A stretch of 64,000 bases of DNA from an uncultured bacterium (GTDB taxonomy: Bacteria > Actinomycetota > Coriobacteriia > Coriobacteriales > Coriobacteriaceae). Where the stretch lies: contig CAJMRE010000004.1 in the NCBI GenBank assembly GCA_905215755.1, forward strand, positions 1-64,000, in the 5' to 3' direction. The notes under the pieces are model-generated. The model ran no database searches, was not told the DNA's origin, and saw nothing but the letters and a program-made list of their open reading frames with translations. The position numbers were made by a program, and so were the translations under genes. Of the stretch, positions 1-7,573 are shown one piece after another (the first letter of the stretch is position 1; the number at the start of each line of letters is the position of its first letter).

Positions 1-403
1 AATCCAAGTTAGACCATTTCAAATGGTTCGATGTCTGCCCGGATGCGACACTGAAGTTAGTGTCCATCCTCGCAGTATCCGGTTCTCAAGGTGCACGCCT
101 GCGCTGGTTCCCGGTCCGACCGGGCCGCGCGGCAAGGAGATATATTGCCAGACCGGAGGGGCGCCGTGGGCGGGAATCGCGCACTCCATATTTTGTTCAC
201 AAATGAATAGATCCCTCAGTCGCGTCACTGAGGTTAAAACTGAAGCATTGGCTTCTGATATTGGCGATGACCAGCTGTTTTACGAGTATTGAGACATCGG
301 TCATCTCTGGAGCGCTACTTTACTCCAAAGGCATCAGCTATTTGTTTCCCATCGGTAAAAGGCGGGTTTTGTTCGCCAAGCGTTCTTATATATAGATAGA
401 TAC
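1..403. other. Left-edge stretch with no supported gene
   Basis: No gene is supported here. Short open frames exist on both strands, but none has a convincing ribosome site or a recognisable product. Small palindromes are visible: a 15-nt one at 13-27 and a hairpin at about 213-233 (CCTCAG/CTGAGG). The stretch may be degraded DNA or the end of something outside the window. Confidence 0.4.
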
Positions 404-415
404 GGGTTCGAACCC
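404..415. repeat. Isolated tRNA T-arm-like palindrome
   Basis: The perfect palindrome GGGTTCGAACCC is what a tRNA T-arm looks like, but no tRNA body can be folded around it. It lies about 60 nt beyond the 3' end of the minus-strand tRNA-Lys. Similar stray T-arms lie beyond the tRNA-Gly and tRNA-Ser genes. Confidence 0.45.
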
Positions 416-428
416 ATGAAAGGGCGAC

Positions 429-458
429 AAAAAAGACGGCCAACCGAAGTTGACCGTC
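429..458 (-). terminator. Intrinsic terminator of tRNA-Lys
   Basis: On the minus strand a 10-bp stem with a TTCG loop (435-458) is followed by six T residues (429-434). It lies 16 nt beyond the end of tRNA-Lys, as expected for an intrinsic terminator. Confidence 0.85.
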
Positions 459-473
459 TCAACAATCTTTGGG

Positions 474-546
474 TGGGCCGTCAGGGGTTCGAACCCTGGA
501 CCTTGGGATTAAAAGTCCCCTGCTCTGCCAGCTGAGCTAACGGCCC
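474..546 (-). tRNA. tRNA-Lys (TTT anticodon)
   Basis: A full cloverleaf can be drawn on the minus strand: acceptor GGGCCGT/ACGGCCC, D-arm with AGCTCAGCTGG, anticodon loop CTTTTAA (anticodon TTT, lysine), and T-arm CAGGG-TTCGAAC-CCCTG. The discriminator is A and the 3' CCA is not encoded. A promoter lies upstream in the tail of the aminopeptidase gene and a terminator follows. Confidence 0.95.
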
Positions 547-555
547 GCGGGTGGC

Positions 556-584
556 ATTGTACCACGGTCTGGGACTATTCCCAA
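556..584 (-). promoter_or_regulatory. Likely promoter of tRNA-Lys
   Basis: On the minus strand TACAAT (561-556) is preceded at 17 bp by TTGGGA (584-579), about 10 nt from the mature tRNA start. The -35 is weak and overlaps the last codons of the aminopeptidase gene. Confidence 0.4.
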
Positions 585-1855
585 CTCCATTGGCCGTTCT
601 GGAAAATCACAACTTCACGTCCATCAGGCGTAATGCCCGTAATATCGATGTCGTCCGTGCCGATCATAAAATCGACGTGCGTGCTCGAGACGTTAACGCC
701 ATGCTCCAGGAGCTCCTCCTTGGACATGTCATACCCACCCTCGATGCATTCGGGGAAACCGACACCTAGCGCGAGATGGCAGCTAGCGTTCTCGTCATAG
801 AGCGTGTCATAGAACAGAACGCCGCTTTCGCGGATCGGAGTGTTCTTGGAAATGAGCGCGACCTCGCCCAGATGAGCGGCACCTTCATCGGTGTCAATAA
901 TGCTCGCAAGCGTTGCCTTGCCCACGCGGGCGTCGTAGTCCACCACGCGGCCGCCCTCGAACTTAATCCAAAAATCTTCGACTTTATTGCCGTGGTGGAT
1001 GAGCGGCATGGCCGAGTACACGATACCGTCGGCGCGCATGCGATCGGGCGAGGTGAAGACTTCCTCGGTGGGAATGTTGGGGAAGAAGGGGTGTCCATCG
1101 GGCGTCTTGCCCTTGCCGCCGGCCCACTCGTGACCCTTCGTCATGCCAATCGTCAGATCGGTTCCATTTGCCGCGGTGTAATGCAAGTAGTCGAAACGAT
1201 TGTCGTTCAGGAAACGCAGGTTCTTTTCGAATGCGGCGTCATGGAGTTCCCAGTCGCTCTCCGGGTCCTGGCCATCGGCGCGCGCGGTGTGCAGAATCGC
1301 ATTCCATAGTTTATAGATTGCAACCTCATCGGCGTCTCCTGGGAACACCTCGTGCGCCCAAGCCACGACCGGAGCGCCGGCGATGCACCACGGATTGATG
1401 TTGTAATCCAGTCCACGGCGGAAAACTTTGCACTGCGTATTCCTCGCCTTTGATGCCGCGGCCGGCTTGGCTGGATCGATGCCCTTGAGGGCCGCAGGAT
1501 CCGCACCTTCGATAAAGACAAAGCAGGCACCATCCTGGGCCAAGGAATCCAGCTGCATGCGCTTCCACTCGGGTGTCTGCTCAAAATAGCTTTTCTCGAC
1601 ATGCTCGTACGTGAGCCTCGTCACGGCATCATCGGCCCAAATGACCGTCACGTGGCCGGCGGCGGCAGCATAGGCCTCCGCGACCACCACGCGCGCAAAC
1701 GGCGCGCACTCGACCGGAGACTGAACGACGACCTCCTGGCCGGGCTTGACGTTTACGCCCTTGCGGACGACCAGGCGCGCGTAGTTTTTAATCTTGGGCT
1801 CCAGGGCCTTCATGCCCTCCAGAGCCTCTTCGACCGTCAGGGCAGCTCGAATCAT
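575..1855 (-). CDS. M29 family metal-dependent aminopeptidase
   Basis: This looks like a thermophilic-type M29 aminopeptidase (AmpS/PepS group), a cytoplasmic two-metal exopeptidase that removes N-terminal residues from peptides. The 426 residues match the family's usual ~410. Family signs are the N-terminal VRKGVNVKPGQEVVV segment and, near the C-terminus, a GVNVSSTHVDFMIGTDD stretch containing the characteristic HxDxMIG metal-binding segment. An upstream in-frame ATG exists at 1867, but TGGAG ends 6 nt before the ATG at 1855, so I chose the latter (MIRAALTVEE). It is a single gene between two terminators. Its last codons carry the tRNA-Lys promoter. Family assignment is by recognition; the substrate is unknown. 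Confidence 0.85.
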   Translation of the reverse strand: MIRAALTVEEALEGMKALEPKIKNYARLVVRKGVNVKPGQEVVVQSPVECAPFARVVVAEAYAAAAGHVTVIWADDAVTRLTYEHVEKSYFEQTPEWKRMQLDSLAQDGACFVFIEGADPAALKGIDPAKPAAASKARNTQCKVFRRGLDYNINPWCIAGAPVVAWAHEVFPGDADEVAIYKLWNAILHTARADGQDPESDWELHDAAFEKNLRFLNDNRFDYLHYTAANGTDLTIGMTKGHEWAGGKGKTPDGHPFFPNIPTEEVFTSPDRMRADGIVYSAMPLIHHGNKVEDFWIKFEGGRVVDYDARVGKATLASIIDTDEGAAHLGEVALISKNTPIRESGVLFYDTLYDENASCHLALGVGFPECIEGGYDMSKEELLEHGVNVSSTHVDFMIGTDDIDITGITPDGREVVIFQNGQWSWE

Positions 1856-1883
1856 GTGCCACTCCATCTATCTATAGAACAGT

Positions 1884-1914
1884 AAAAAGGCGCGCCGCAA
1901 AAACGACGCGCCTT
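1884..1914 (-). terminator. Terminator after the purC/membrane-protein operon
   Basis: An 8-bp stem AAGGCGCG/CGCGCCTT is followed on the minus strand by five T residues. It lies 30 nt past the stop of the small membrane protein gene and before the aminopeptidase start. Confidence 0.75.
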
Positions 1915-1944
1915 ATATCTTAGCGATAAGTATGTATGCAAACG

Positions 1945-2520
1945 CTACTTCTTCTTGGAGTCCTTCTGGTCCTCCTCGGCAGCCGCGCGCTCAATAAGAG
2001 CGTTGAGCTTGTTCTCGGACATGCCCTCGGCCTGCGCGCGGTACATGTTGCGCAAGGGACGAATACGAGCGAAGTCGTAGATAAAGTCACCTAGGATGAT
2101 GACATAGGACAAAACGATGCCGACCATCTGGACAGGGCTGGACACCATGCCAGCGGGAGCGAAGTACAGCGAGGCCCAAATTGCCACGACGAGCACCATG
2201 CCAATGGCGAGCACAATCCACCAGATGCGACGGCGCTTGGTGTAGTCCTCGTCCTGCTTGAGGAGGATATTCGACACCGTATAGATGCGGTCCTCCTTGG
2301 CGCGCTGCTTGGCCTTGCGGGCGCGCTTCTCCTCTTTAGAGAGGCCCTCGAGGTTCTCGCCCTTCTCGAGCTCTTTGCGGCGTGCCTTAGACGAAGCCGG
2401 CACGATGCGAACGGAGCTCGCTGCTTGGCGGGCGGGCTTAGCAGATGCGGCAGACTTGCGCGCAACCCCGGTAACTTCGTGGGATTGCGTGCGCTTGTTC
2501 GTGGCGCTACGGGTACTCAC
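1945..2520 (-). CDS. Small membrane protein with basic N-terminal half
   Basis: I do not recognise this 191-residue protein. Residues 1-90 are rich in Lys, Arg, Ala and Ser and look disordered, with a predicted charged helix at about 60-80. Two hydrophobic helices follow (about 100-122 and 130-150), then a charged tail ending in DSKKK. It starts with GTG directly after the purC stop (no gap), and its ribosome site AAGGAG lies inside the last purC codons, so it should be translated with purC. The layout suggests a cytoplasm-facing membrane protein of unknown role, possibly lineage-specific. Confidence 0.7.
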   Translation of the reverse strand: MSTRSATNKRTQSHEVTGVARKSAASAKPARQAASSVRIVPASSKARRKELEKGENLEGLSKEEKRARKAKQRAKEDRIYTVSNILLKQDEDYTKRRRIWWIVLAIGMVLVVAIWASLYFAPAGMVSSPVQMVGIVLSYVIILGDFIYDFARIRPLRNMYRAQAEGMSENKLNALIERAAAEEDQKDSKKK

Positions 2521-3408
2521 TTATGCGTTCTCCTTCATGCTTGTGAACTGGGAGCCGGTGATGATCTGGAAGGCCTCGCGATAGCGCTCGGACGTGCCAT
2601 CGATGACCTCGGCGGGCAGGTGCGGGGTCTCCCCCGTCATATCCCAGTTGGCCTTGAGCCAATTGCGGACGAATTGCTTGTCGTAGCTAGGCTGGATCTT
2701 GCCCTCCTCGTAGCTGGCAGCAGGCCAGAAACGGCTGGAGTCGGGCGTGAGGCACTCGTCGATCAGCGTGACCTTGCCATCAATAACACCAAACTCGAAC
2801 TTGGTGTCGGCAATGATGATGCCACGGGTCGCGGCGTACTCGGCAGCGGCCTTGTAGATCTTGAGGGAAAGGTCACGAATCTGCGTGGCGATGTCCTCGC
2901 CCACGATCTCGCAGCAACGCTCGAACGAGATGTTCTCGTCGTGGTCACCGATCTCGGCCTTCGTGGACGGCGTGAACAACGGCTCGGGAAGCTTGGAAGC
3001 CTCGGTCAGGCCCTCAGGCAGCTGGATGCCGCAGACGGTGCCGTTCTCGTCGTAGGTCTTCTTGCCCGAACCGGTCAGATAGCCGCGGACGATGCACTCG
3101 ATAGGAATCGTCTGGGCCTTCTTAACCAGCATGGCGCGGCCAGCGAGGTAGTCACGATACTCAGCAAACTCCTCGGGGAAATCCGCCGGGTCGATGGAAA
3201 CGAGATGGTTGGGGACGATGTCGGCAAACTTATCGAACCAGAATGCCGAGATGCGATTGAGCACCTCTCCCTTAAACGGAATCTCGTCGGGAAGAATGAA
3301 GTCGAACGCAGAAATGCGGTCGGTGGCGACCATCAGCAGGTTTTCACCGGCATCGTAAATATCACGAACCTTGCCACGGGAATCCGGACGACGCTCCATC
3401 GTTGTCAC
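2521..3408 (-). CDS. purC: SAICAR synthetase (purine step 7)
   Basis: Phosphoribosylaminoimidazole-succinocarboxamide synthase joins aspartate to CAIR using ATP in de novo purine synthesis. At 295 residues it is the typical length of the longer purC class. The N-terminal GKVRDIYDAG glycine-rich strand, DRISAFD, the IVRGYLTGSG motif and the LIDECLTPDSSRFW motif are all present. A longer frame begins with GTG at 3417, but that codon sits inside the ribosome site AAGGAG (3422-3417). The GTG at 3408, 8 nt downstream, is the better start. It heads a two-gene unit with the membrane protein. Confidence 0.95.
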   Translation of the reverse strand: MTTMERRPDSRGKVRDIYDAGENLLMVATDRISAFDFILPDEIPFKGEVLNRISAFWFDKFADIVPNHLVSIDPADFPEEFAEYRDYLAGRAMLVKKAQTIPIECIVRGYLTGSGKKTYDENGTVCGIQLPEGLTEASKLPEPLFTPSTKAEIGDHDENISFERCCEIVGEDIATQIRDLSLKIYKAAAEYAATRGIIIADTKFEFGVIDGKVTLIDECLTPDSSRFWPAASYEEGKIQPSYDKQFVRNWLKANWDMTGETPHLPAEVIDGTSERYREAFQIITGSQFTSMKENA

Positions 3409-3434
3409 GTGAGTCACTCCTTACCTAAATACGA

Positions 3435-3459
3435 CAGAAATGCGGGTTCTTTCCCGCAT
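3435..3459 (-). terminator. Possible terminator after the histidine kinase
   Basis: A 7-bp stem ATGCGGG/CCCGCAT with a 6-nt loop lies between the kinase stop and purC. The T-run that follows on the minus strand is short, so the call is tentative. Confidence 0.4.
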
Positions 3460-3517
3460 GTTTTCGCAAACTCGGAGCGGCAGGGACGCGGCCCCTCCTT
3501 CACCGAATAGCGAAAAG

Positions 3518-5083
3518 CTAGTGCTCCATTGTAGTAGATGCCGCGTCCGCCGTGTGCTCGCGGGGCAGATGAATTGTAAAAGTCGTACCCTTTCCAAGCT
3601 CCGACTCCACGGATATGTAGCCATGGTGACGCTCGACGATCTGCTTGGTCACGGCGAGGCCGACGCCCAGGCCGCCAGCTTCGCGGGCGCGGCTGGCATC
3701 GGCGCGCCAAAACCGCCCGAAAATGCGCGACAGATCGTCCTTGGCAATACCGATGCCGGTATCAGAAACGGCAATGCTGACGTGCCTGCGGTCACTGAGC
3801 ACCGACACCACGACCCAACCGCCCTCGGGGGTGTAGCGCATGGCGTTGCTCATGAGGTTGATAACACATTGCGTGATCATGTCGGGATCGGCTTCGACGA
3901 CATCGTCGTGACCCTGGGTCTCGTCCGCAAAACGCAGGCGCAGATCGCGGTCGGCAAACAGACGCTCCTGGCCGTTCACAATCGATCGCACGAAAGGAAC
4001 CATGTCCACCGGCTCAAGGTTGAGCGGAGCCGTGCTGTTTTCCATGCGCGACAGGTCGAGCATCTGCTGCACCAGACGAGCCAGGCGACGCGTCTCGGAA
4101 GCAACGGTCTCCAAATGCTCATCGTCGGTGGGATACACGCCGTCCTGCATGGCCTCGACCGTCGCAAGCATCGCCATAAGCGGCGTGCGCAGCTCGTGTG
4201 CGACATCCGAGGTCAGGCGCTTCTCGTGTTTCATATCCTTCTCGAGCGAGGTGGCCATCTCATCGAAGGTCTCACCCAGCTGATCGATCTCGTCATCACC
4301 GCGCAGCCCCGTGCGAGCCGACAGGTCGCCGTCACGGATTTGCTTTGCGGTACTGGTGATGCGATGAATCGGTTTGGTGAGCATGCGCGACACGAGCGAT
4401 CCGATAACGACCGAAATGCAGATTGCAACAACCGCGGCGAGGGCCATGGCGTTAAAGGTCTTCTCCCTAAACGCAGAGTCCGCCTTGGTGAGCAGAGCGT
4501 CGGAGCCGATGGCCCACAGCTTTACCTGTCCGACATGCTCGCCGGAAGACGTTACAATCTCGACGTTAGCAACGCTATCGGAGTCGGTTGGAGCAGACGA
4601 GACCGGGCTATGCGATGCCCTCTTGCCGCTCGTGTCGTCGGTCGTAGCCTGGTTTTCGCGTACATCGGCGGTGGCGCTTGCCGAGGGCCAGGAATCGTCA
4701 TAAACGATCACACCCTTTTTATTGACGACCTGCATGCCCAGATCGTCGGAAACCAAACTCGACGTTGCGACCGTGCGCAGTTCTCCCGCGGTCCAAGAGC
4801 CGTTTTCCTCATATGAGGTCGCCAACTTCTCGGCAGCGGAATTTGCGATTTCGACGATATTGGAGCGTGTGTAATCCGAAAAGACCGTGCCCCACACAAC
4901 AGAGACAACGCCCACCAGCACCAATACCGTCATGAGCGATGTCAGAGCAAAAGCAAGTGCCATGCGCGAGGGATAGCTCATCGTTGGCCGTGAATCGGAA
5001 CGAGGCGTGTTCCAACTAGCCTTGGAACCCGCCTCGCTCTCCTGCTTGTGCTTTTGTCCGATTTCAAAGCGCGCAGGTGTCAT
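3518..5083 (-). CDS. Sensor histidine kinase
   Basis: This membrane sensor kinase of 521 residues pairs with the adjacent response regulator. It has a cytoplasmic N-tail, TM1 (about 41-64), an extracytoplasmic sensor segment (about 65-210, Ser/Asp-rich in the middle), TM2 (about 212-234), a HAMP domain, a HisKA dimerisation helix with phospho-acceptor His296 in DVAHELRTPL, and an HATPase_c domain with N-box NLMSNAMRYT and G-boxes DTGIGI and GLGVGLAV. All catalytic boxes are intact. It lies 11 nt after the regulator gene with an AGGGA ribosome site, so the two form one operon. The signal sensed cannot be read from sequence. Confidence 0.92.
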   Translation of the reverse strand: MTPARFEIGQKHKQESEAGSKASWNTPRSDSRPTMSYPSRMALAFALTSLMTVLVLVGVVSVVWGTVFSDYTRSNIVEIANSAAEKLATSYEENGSWTAGELRTVATSSLVSDDLGMQVVNKKGVIVYDDSWPSASATADVRENQATTDDTSGKRASHSPVSSAPTDSDSVANVEIVTSSGEHVGQVKLWAIGSDALLTKADSAFREKTFNAMALAAVVAICISVVIGSLVSRMLTKPIHRITSTAKQIRDGDLSARTGLRGDDEIDQLGETFDEMATSLEKDMKHEKRLTSDVAHELRTPLMAMLATVEAMQDGVYPTDDEHLETVASETRRLARLVQQMLDLSRMENSTAPLNLEPVDMVPFVRSIVNGQERLFADRDLRLRFADETQGHDDVVEADPDMITQCVINLMSNAMRYTPEGGWVVVSVLSDRRHVSIAVSDTGIGIAKDDLSRIFGRFWRADASRAREAGGLGVGLAVTKQIVERHHGYISVESELGKGTTFTIHLPREHTADAASTTMEH

Positions 5084-5094
5084 ATGTGATTTCC

Positions 5095-5817
5095 CTATTT
5101 CTCGTCCGACTTATCGGTCTTGGCCGGAGCCTCGAAGCGATAGCCGACACCATGGACGGTGTAGAGCCACTTGGGCTTCTTGGGATCATCGCCCAGCTTG
5201 GCGCGAAGATTCTTCACGTGGCTATCGATGGTGCGCTCATAGCCCTCAAAGTCATACCCGAGCACTTTCTCGACCAGCTCCATGCGGTTATACACACGGC
5301 CGGGATGACGGGCAAGTGTGGTGAGCAGCTTGAACTCGGAAGCCGTCAGATCGACTTCCTTGCCCTCGACCAAGATCTTGTGGCCCGAGATATCGATGAC
5401 CAGATCGCCGAAGTCGAGTACCTCGACGGCGGGCTCGTCGGCCTGATGGGCACGGCGGAACAGAGCGCGAACGCGGGCGACGAGCTCGCGCGGCGAGAAC
5501 GGCTTAATCAGATAGTCGTCGGCGCCGAGCTCAAGACCGATAATACGGTCCTCGATCTCGCCCTTAGCCGTCAGCATGATGATGGGGACATCCGAGGTAT
5601 CGCGAATGGTGCGGCAAACGCGCTCGCCGGGGATCTTGGGGAGCATAAGGTCGAGCACGACCAGGTCGAACTGATGCTTCTCGAACTCCTCGATCGCGGA
5701 CTGGCCGTCGCCGACGCCCACAACCCAGTAGCCTTCGCGCTCGAGATAGGCAGCGACGGCGTCACGGATTGCCTTCTCATCCTCGACCAGCAGAATCTTT
5801 TTTGCATCTGAAGCCAT
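5095..5817 (-). CDS. OmpR/PhoB-family response regulator
   Basis: DNA-binding response regulator of 240 residues: receiver domain (about 5-120) with acidic pocket ED12/13, phospho-acceptor Asp56 in VVLDLMLP and the conserved Lys of TAKG, then a winged-helix output domain (about 140-232) with RAKLGDDPKK and a YTVHGVGYRF hairpin. A TTG further upstream (5838) is in frame, but the ATG at 5817 has a G-rich ribosome site 8 nt upstream and gives the usual MASDAKKILLVEDE start. It is first in the operon with the histidine kinase. Similarity is to the WalR/PhoP/MtrA type; target genes are unknown. Confidence 0.93.
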   Translation of the reverse strand: MASDAKKILLVEDEKAIRDAVAAYLEREGYWVVGVGDGQSAIEEFEKHQFDLVVLDLMLPKIPGERVCRTIRDTSDVPIIMLTAKGEIEDRIIGLELGADDYLIKPFSPRELVARVRALFRRAHQADEPAVEVLDFGDLVIDISGHKILVEGKEVDLTASEFKLLTTLARHPGRVYNRMELVEKVLGYDFEGYERTIDSHVKNLRAKLGDDPKKPKWLYTVHGVGYRFEAPAKTDKSDEK

Positions 5818-5872
5818 AACACGGCCCCCCTGTCTCAATTAGCTAAGAACAAGCCCATTTTAACGCACCTGA

Positions 5873-5911
5873 GCCCGCCAGATGCCGCTATGACGCGGCA
5901 GCTCGGCGGGC
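5873..5911. repeat. Intergenic inverted repeat, possible terminator
   Basis: Nested inverted repeat with outer arms GCCCGCC/GGCGGGC and inner arms GCCGC/GCGGC. It lies between the lipoprotein stop and the regulator start, so it could end the lipoprotein transcript, but no T-run follows. Confidence 0.4.
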
Positions 5912-5970
5912 GGTACTCACAATTACAACGCGTTTATTCCCCTGTTGGCGCCTTTTTAACCCCTCTAAGC

Positions 5971-7182
5971 TTAAAGAGAGAATAGGCGTGCAGTGACCGT
6001 CTCTGGTATACCCTGGCTGTTGCGCACCGTGGCGTACGTAAGGAATGAGTCCGATTTTCCCGCCGTAGCTGGATAATCGCCATACTCCAAAGCGCGGTCG
6101 GGCGACAGCAGCGAGCCATAGGTCTTGGCAGAGGTGTCGATCAGGAAATGCGACGCCTGTACCTTAACAAGGTATTTATTCTTCTTGCCAGCCGCACATG
6201 CGAGCGGCTCGCGTGACAGGAAGAGGTACGGCCCTCCTTCATTACCGATATACGTGCCCATATTGCCCAGGCTGCCCACGCCACTATAGGCCGCCTCGAT
6301 AGAAAACACGAAGGTATCGCCCATATATACGGCCTCGAAAGGCAAAACTGACGAAGGAAGGACCAACTGGGCACGCTTGGTGTTGTTGCCGTCGGTCAGA
6401 TCGATTGCCGTTATGCCGTAGTAGACGCCCTCGTCGTTGCGGACACGCGGCGAGATGGTCAAAATGCCGTCGCTCGCGCGCGGGGCCGATGCAAAGCGGC
6501 CCGTCGATTTCCAAATTGTCTCGGCCTTGGATTCATCAAGTGAGCGACGATAGCAAAACGAATCGCTACTCGTTTTATTGCCACCTGCCGAGGGCATTTT
6601 ATACCAGATGACTGATGACCCGAACGCCGTAAACAGCGGCGGATCATAGTCCTTGCCACCTCGATCGAGCTCAACCACGTCGCCAGAGAGCGAAGCGCCC
6701 GACAGATTTTGACCGTAGAGCTTCCACGATGAATTGGCAAAGTTCATCTCAACCCACGCGAATACGCTGTCGCCGGCACGGACATCGTAGAATGCATATC
6801 CCGTGCCCTCGATAGGATCCTCGATTAATGTGGTAAGCGAGCCATCGCCCAGGTTGAGCACACCGAGTGTGTTGGCGTGCAGTGCCGATGCGGGCGCCAT
6901 CATCGCCGCGGCGTAATCGCCGTCGCAGTAGTACAGCAGCGTACCCAGAGGCAGCGTCCATGACGCCGCCGGCTCAAGATCGATGTCGACTGCCTCGTAC
7001 TCATCCGTAATCGAGATGATTTTGGAATCATCCTTGATAACCTGCGGCTCGCCGGCGGCATCATCGCTGGTGCCCGTTTTTTTCGAGCATCCGGCAAGCA
7101 CCGTGGCAGCGCCCGCGGCAGCCCCACCGAGTACAAAGCCGCGACGCGATATTCCGTTCTTGATGTGATCGGCGATACCCAT
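5971..7182 (-). CDS. Tat-type exported lipoprotein of unknown function
   Basis: 403 residues. The N-terminus has a twin-arginine signal (SRRGFVLGG), a hydrophobic stretch and a lipobox LAGC at about 29-32, so it should be exported folded and lipid-anchored. The mature part alternates short strands with Asp/Gly turns, resembling a beta-propeller of the TolB/WD40-like kind. That is an impression, not a domain call. The ATG overlaps the stop of the upstream TSCPD gene (TAATG), indicating translational coupling. Export of an unknown propeller lipoprotein beside a TSCPD protein is the only functional clue. Confidence 0.75.
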   Translation of the reverse strand: MGIADHIKNGISRRGFVLGGAAAGAATVLAGCSKKTGTSDDAAGEPQVIKDDSKIISITDEYEAVDIDLEPAASWTLPLGTLLYYCDGDYAAAMMAPASALHANTLGVLNLGDGSLTTLIEDPIEGTGYAFYDVRAGDSVFAWVEMNFANSSWKLYGQNLSGASLSGDVVELDRGGKDYDPPLFTAFGSSVIWYKMPSAGGNKTSSDSFCYRRSLDESKAETIWKSTGRFASAPRASDGILTISPRVRNDEGVYYGITAIDLTDGNNTKRAQLVLPSSVLPFEAVYMGDTFVFSIEAAYSGVGSLGNMGTYIGNEGGPYLFLSREPLACAAGKKNKYLVKVQASHFLIDTSAKTYGSLLSPDRALEYGDYPATAGKSDSFLTYATVRNSQGIPETVTARLFSL

Positions 7183-7445
7183 TAGGCGATCTCGGTGCGA
7201 GCGGCCTCGATAGCGCGTGTAAGCTGGTCGGCGCAGGAGGTCTTTTTCATACCGCAGGTATTACCGGCGAGAACCTCGATTACGCGATCGGCAGGAGCGC
7301 CCTCGACCAGCTTGGAGATAGCCTTGAGATTGCCGTCGCAGCCGCCGGTAAACTCAACGCCCATCACCTTGTTGCCGTCATCGGAAAGATCAAGGTGAAT
7401 ATTGCGAGCACACACGCCCTGAGGCTTGTAATCAAACGAAATCAT
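7182..7445 (-). CDS. TSCPD-domain (TIGR03905-like) small protein
   Basis: An 87-residue protein of the four-cysteine TSCPD type: Cys in GVCARN, in FTGGCDGNL, in GNTCGMK and in TSCADQL. The family resembles the C-terminal zinc-binding segment of some class II ribonucleotide reductases and often stands alone. The conserved cysteines suggest metal binding. It is first in a two-gene unit with the Tat lipoprotein, whose start overlaps this stop codon by one base. The specific function is not known. Confidence 0.8.
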   Translation of the reverse strand: MISFDYKPQGVCARNIHLDLSDDGNKVMGVEFTGGCDGNLKAISKLVEGAPADRVIEVLAGNTCGMKKTSCADQLTRAIEAARTEIA

Positions 7446-7509
7446 GCGATCCCCTCTCAGAATGTTATTCGAGACGACTATTATCCCCGTCTTTCCCTAA
7501 ATGCAACGA

Positions 7510-7547
7510 GGCGCTTTGCCGGCAACACACATTACCAGCAAAGCGCC
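7510..7547 (-). terminator. Terminator after purB
   Basis: A 10-bp perfect stem GGCGCTTTGC/GCAAAGCGCC with an 18-nt loop lies 26 nt past the purB stop. The downstream T-content on the minus strand is modest. Confidence 0.6.
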
Positions 7548-7573
7548 CTAAAAAGCTAACGTTATGCCCGAAC

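Noticed and set aside
23..292. 89-codon plus-strand frame at the left edge
   Set aside because: No ribosome site, odd composition, no recognisable product, and no support from neighbours.
2425..3510. 361-codon plus-strand frame opposite purC
   Set aside because: purC is unambiguous on the minus strand; the plus frame has shadow composition.
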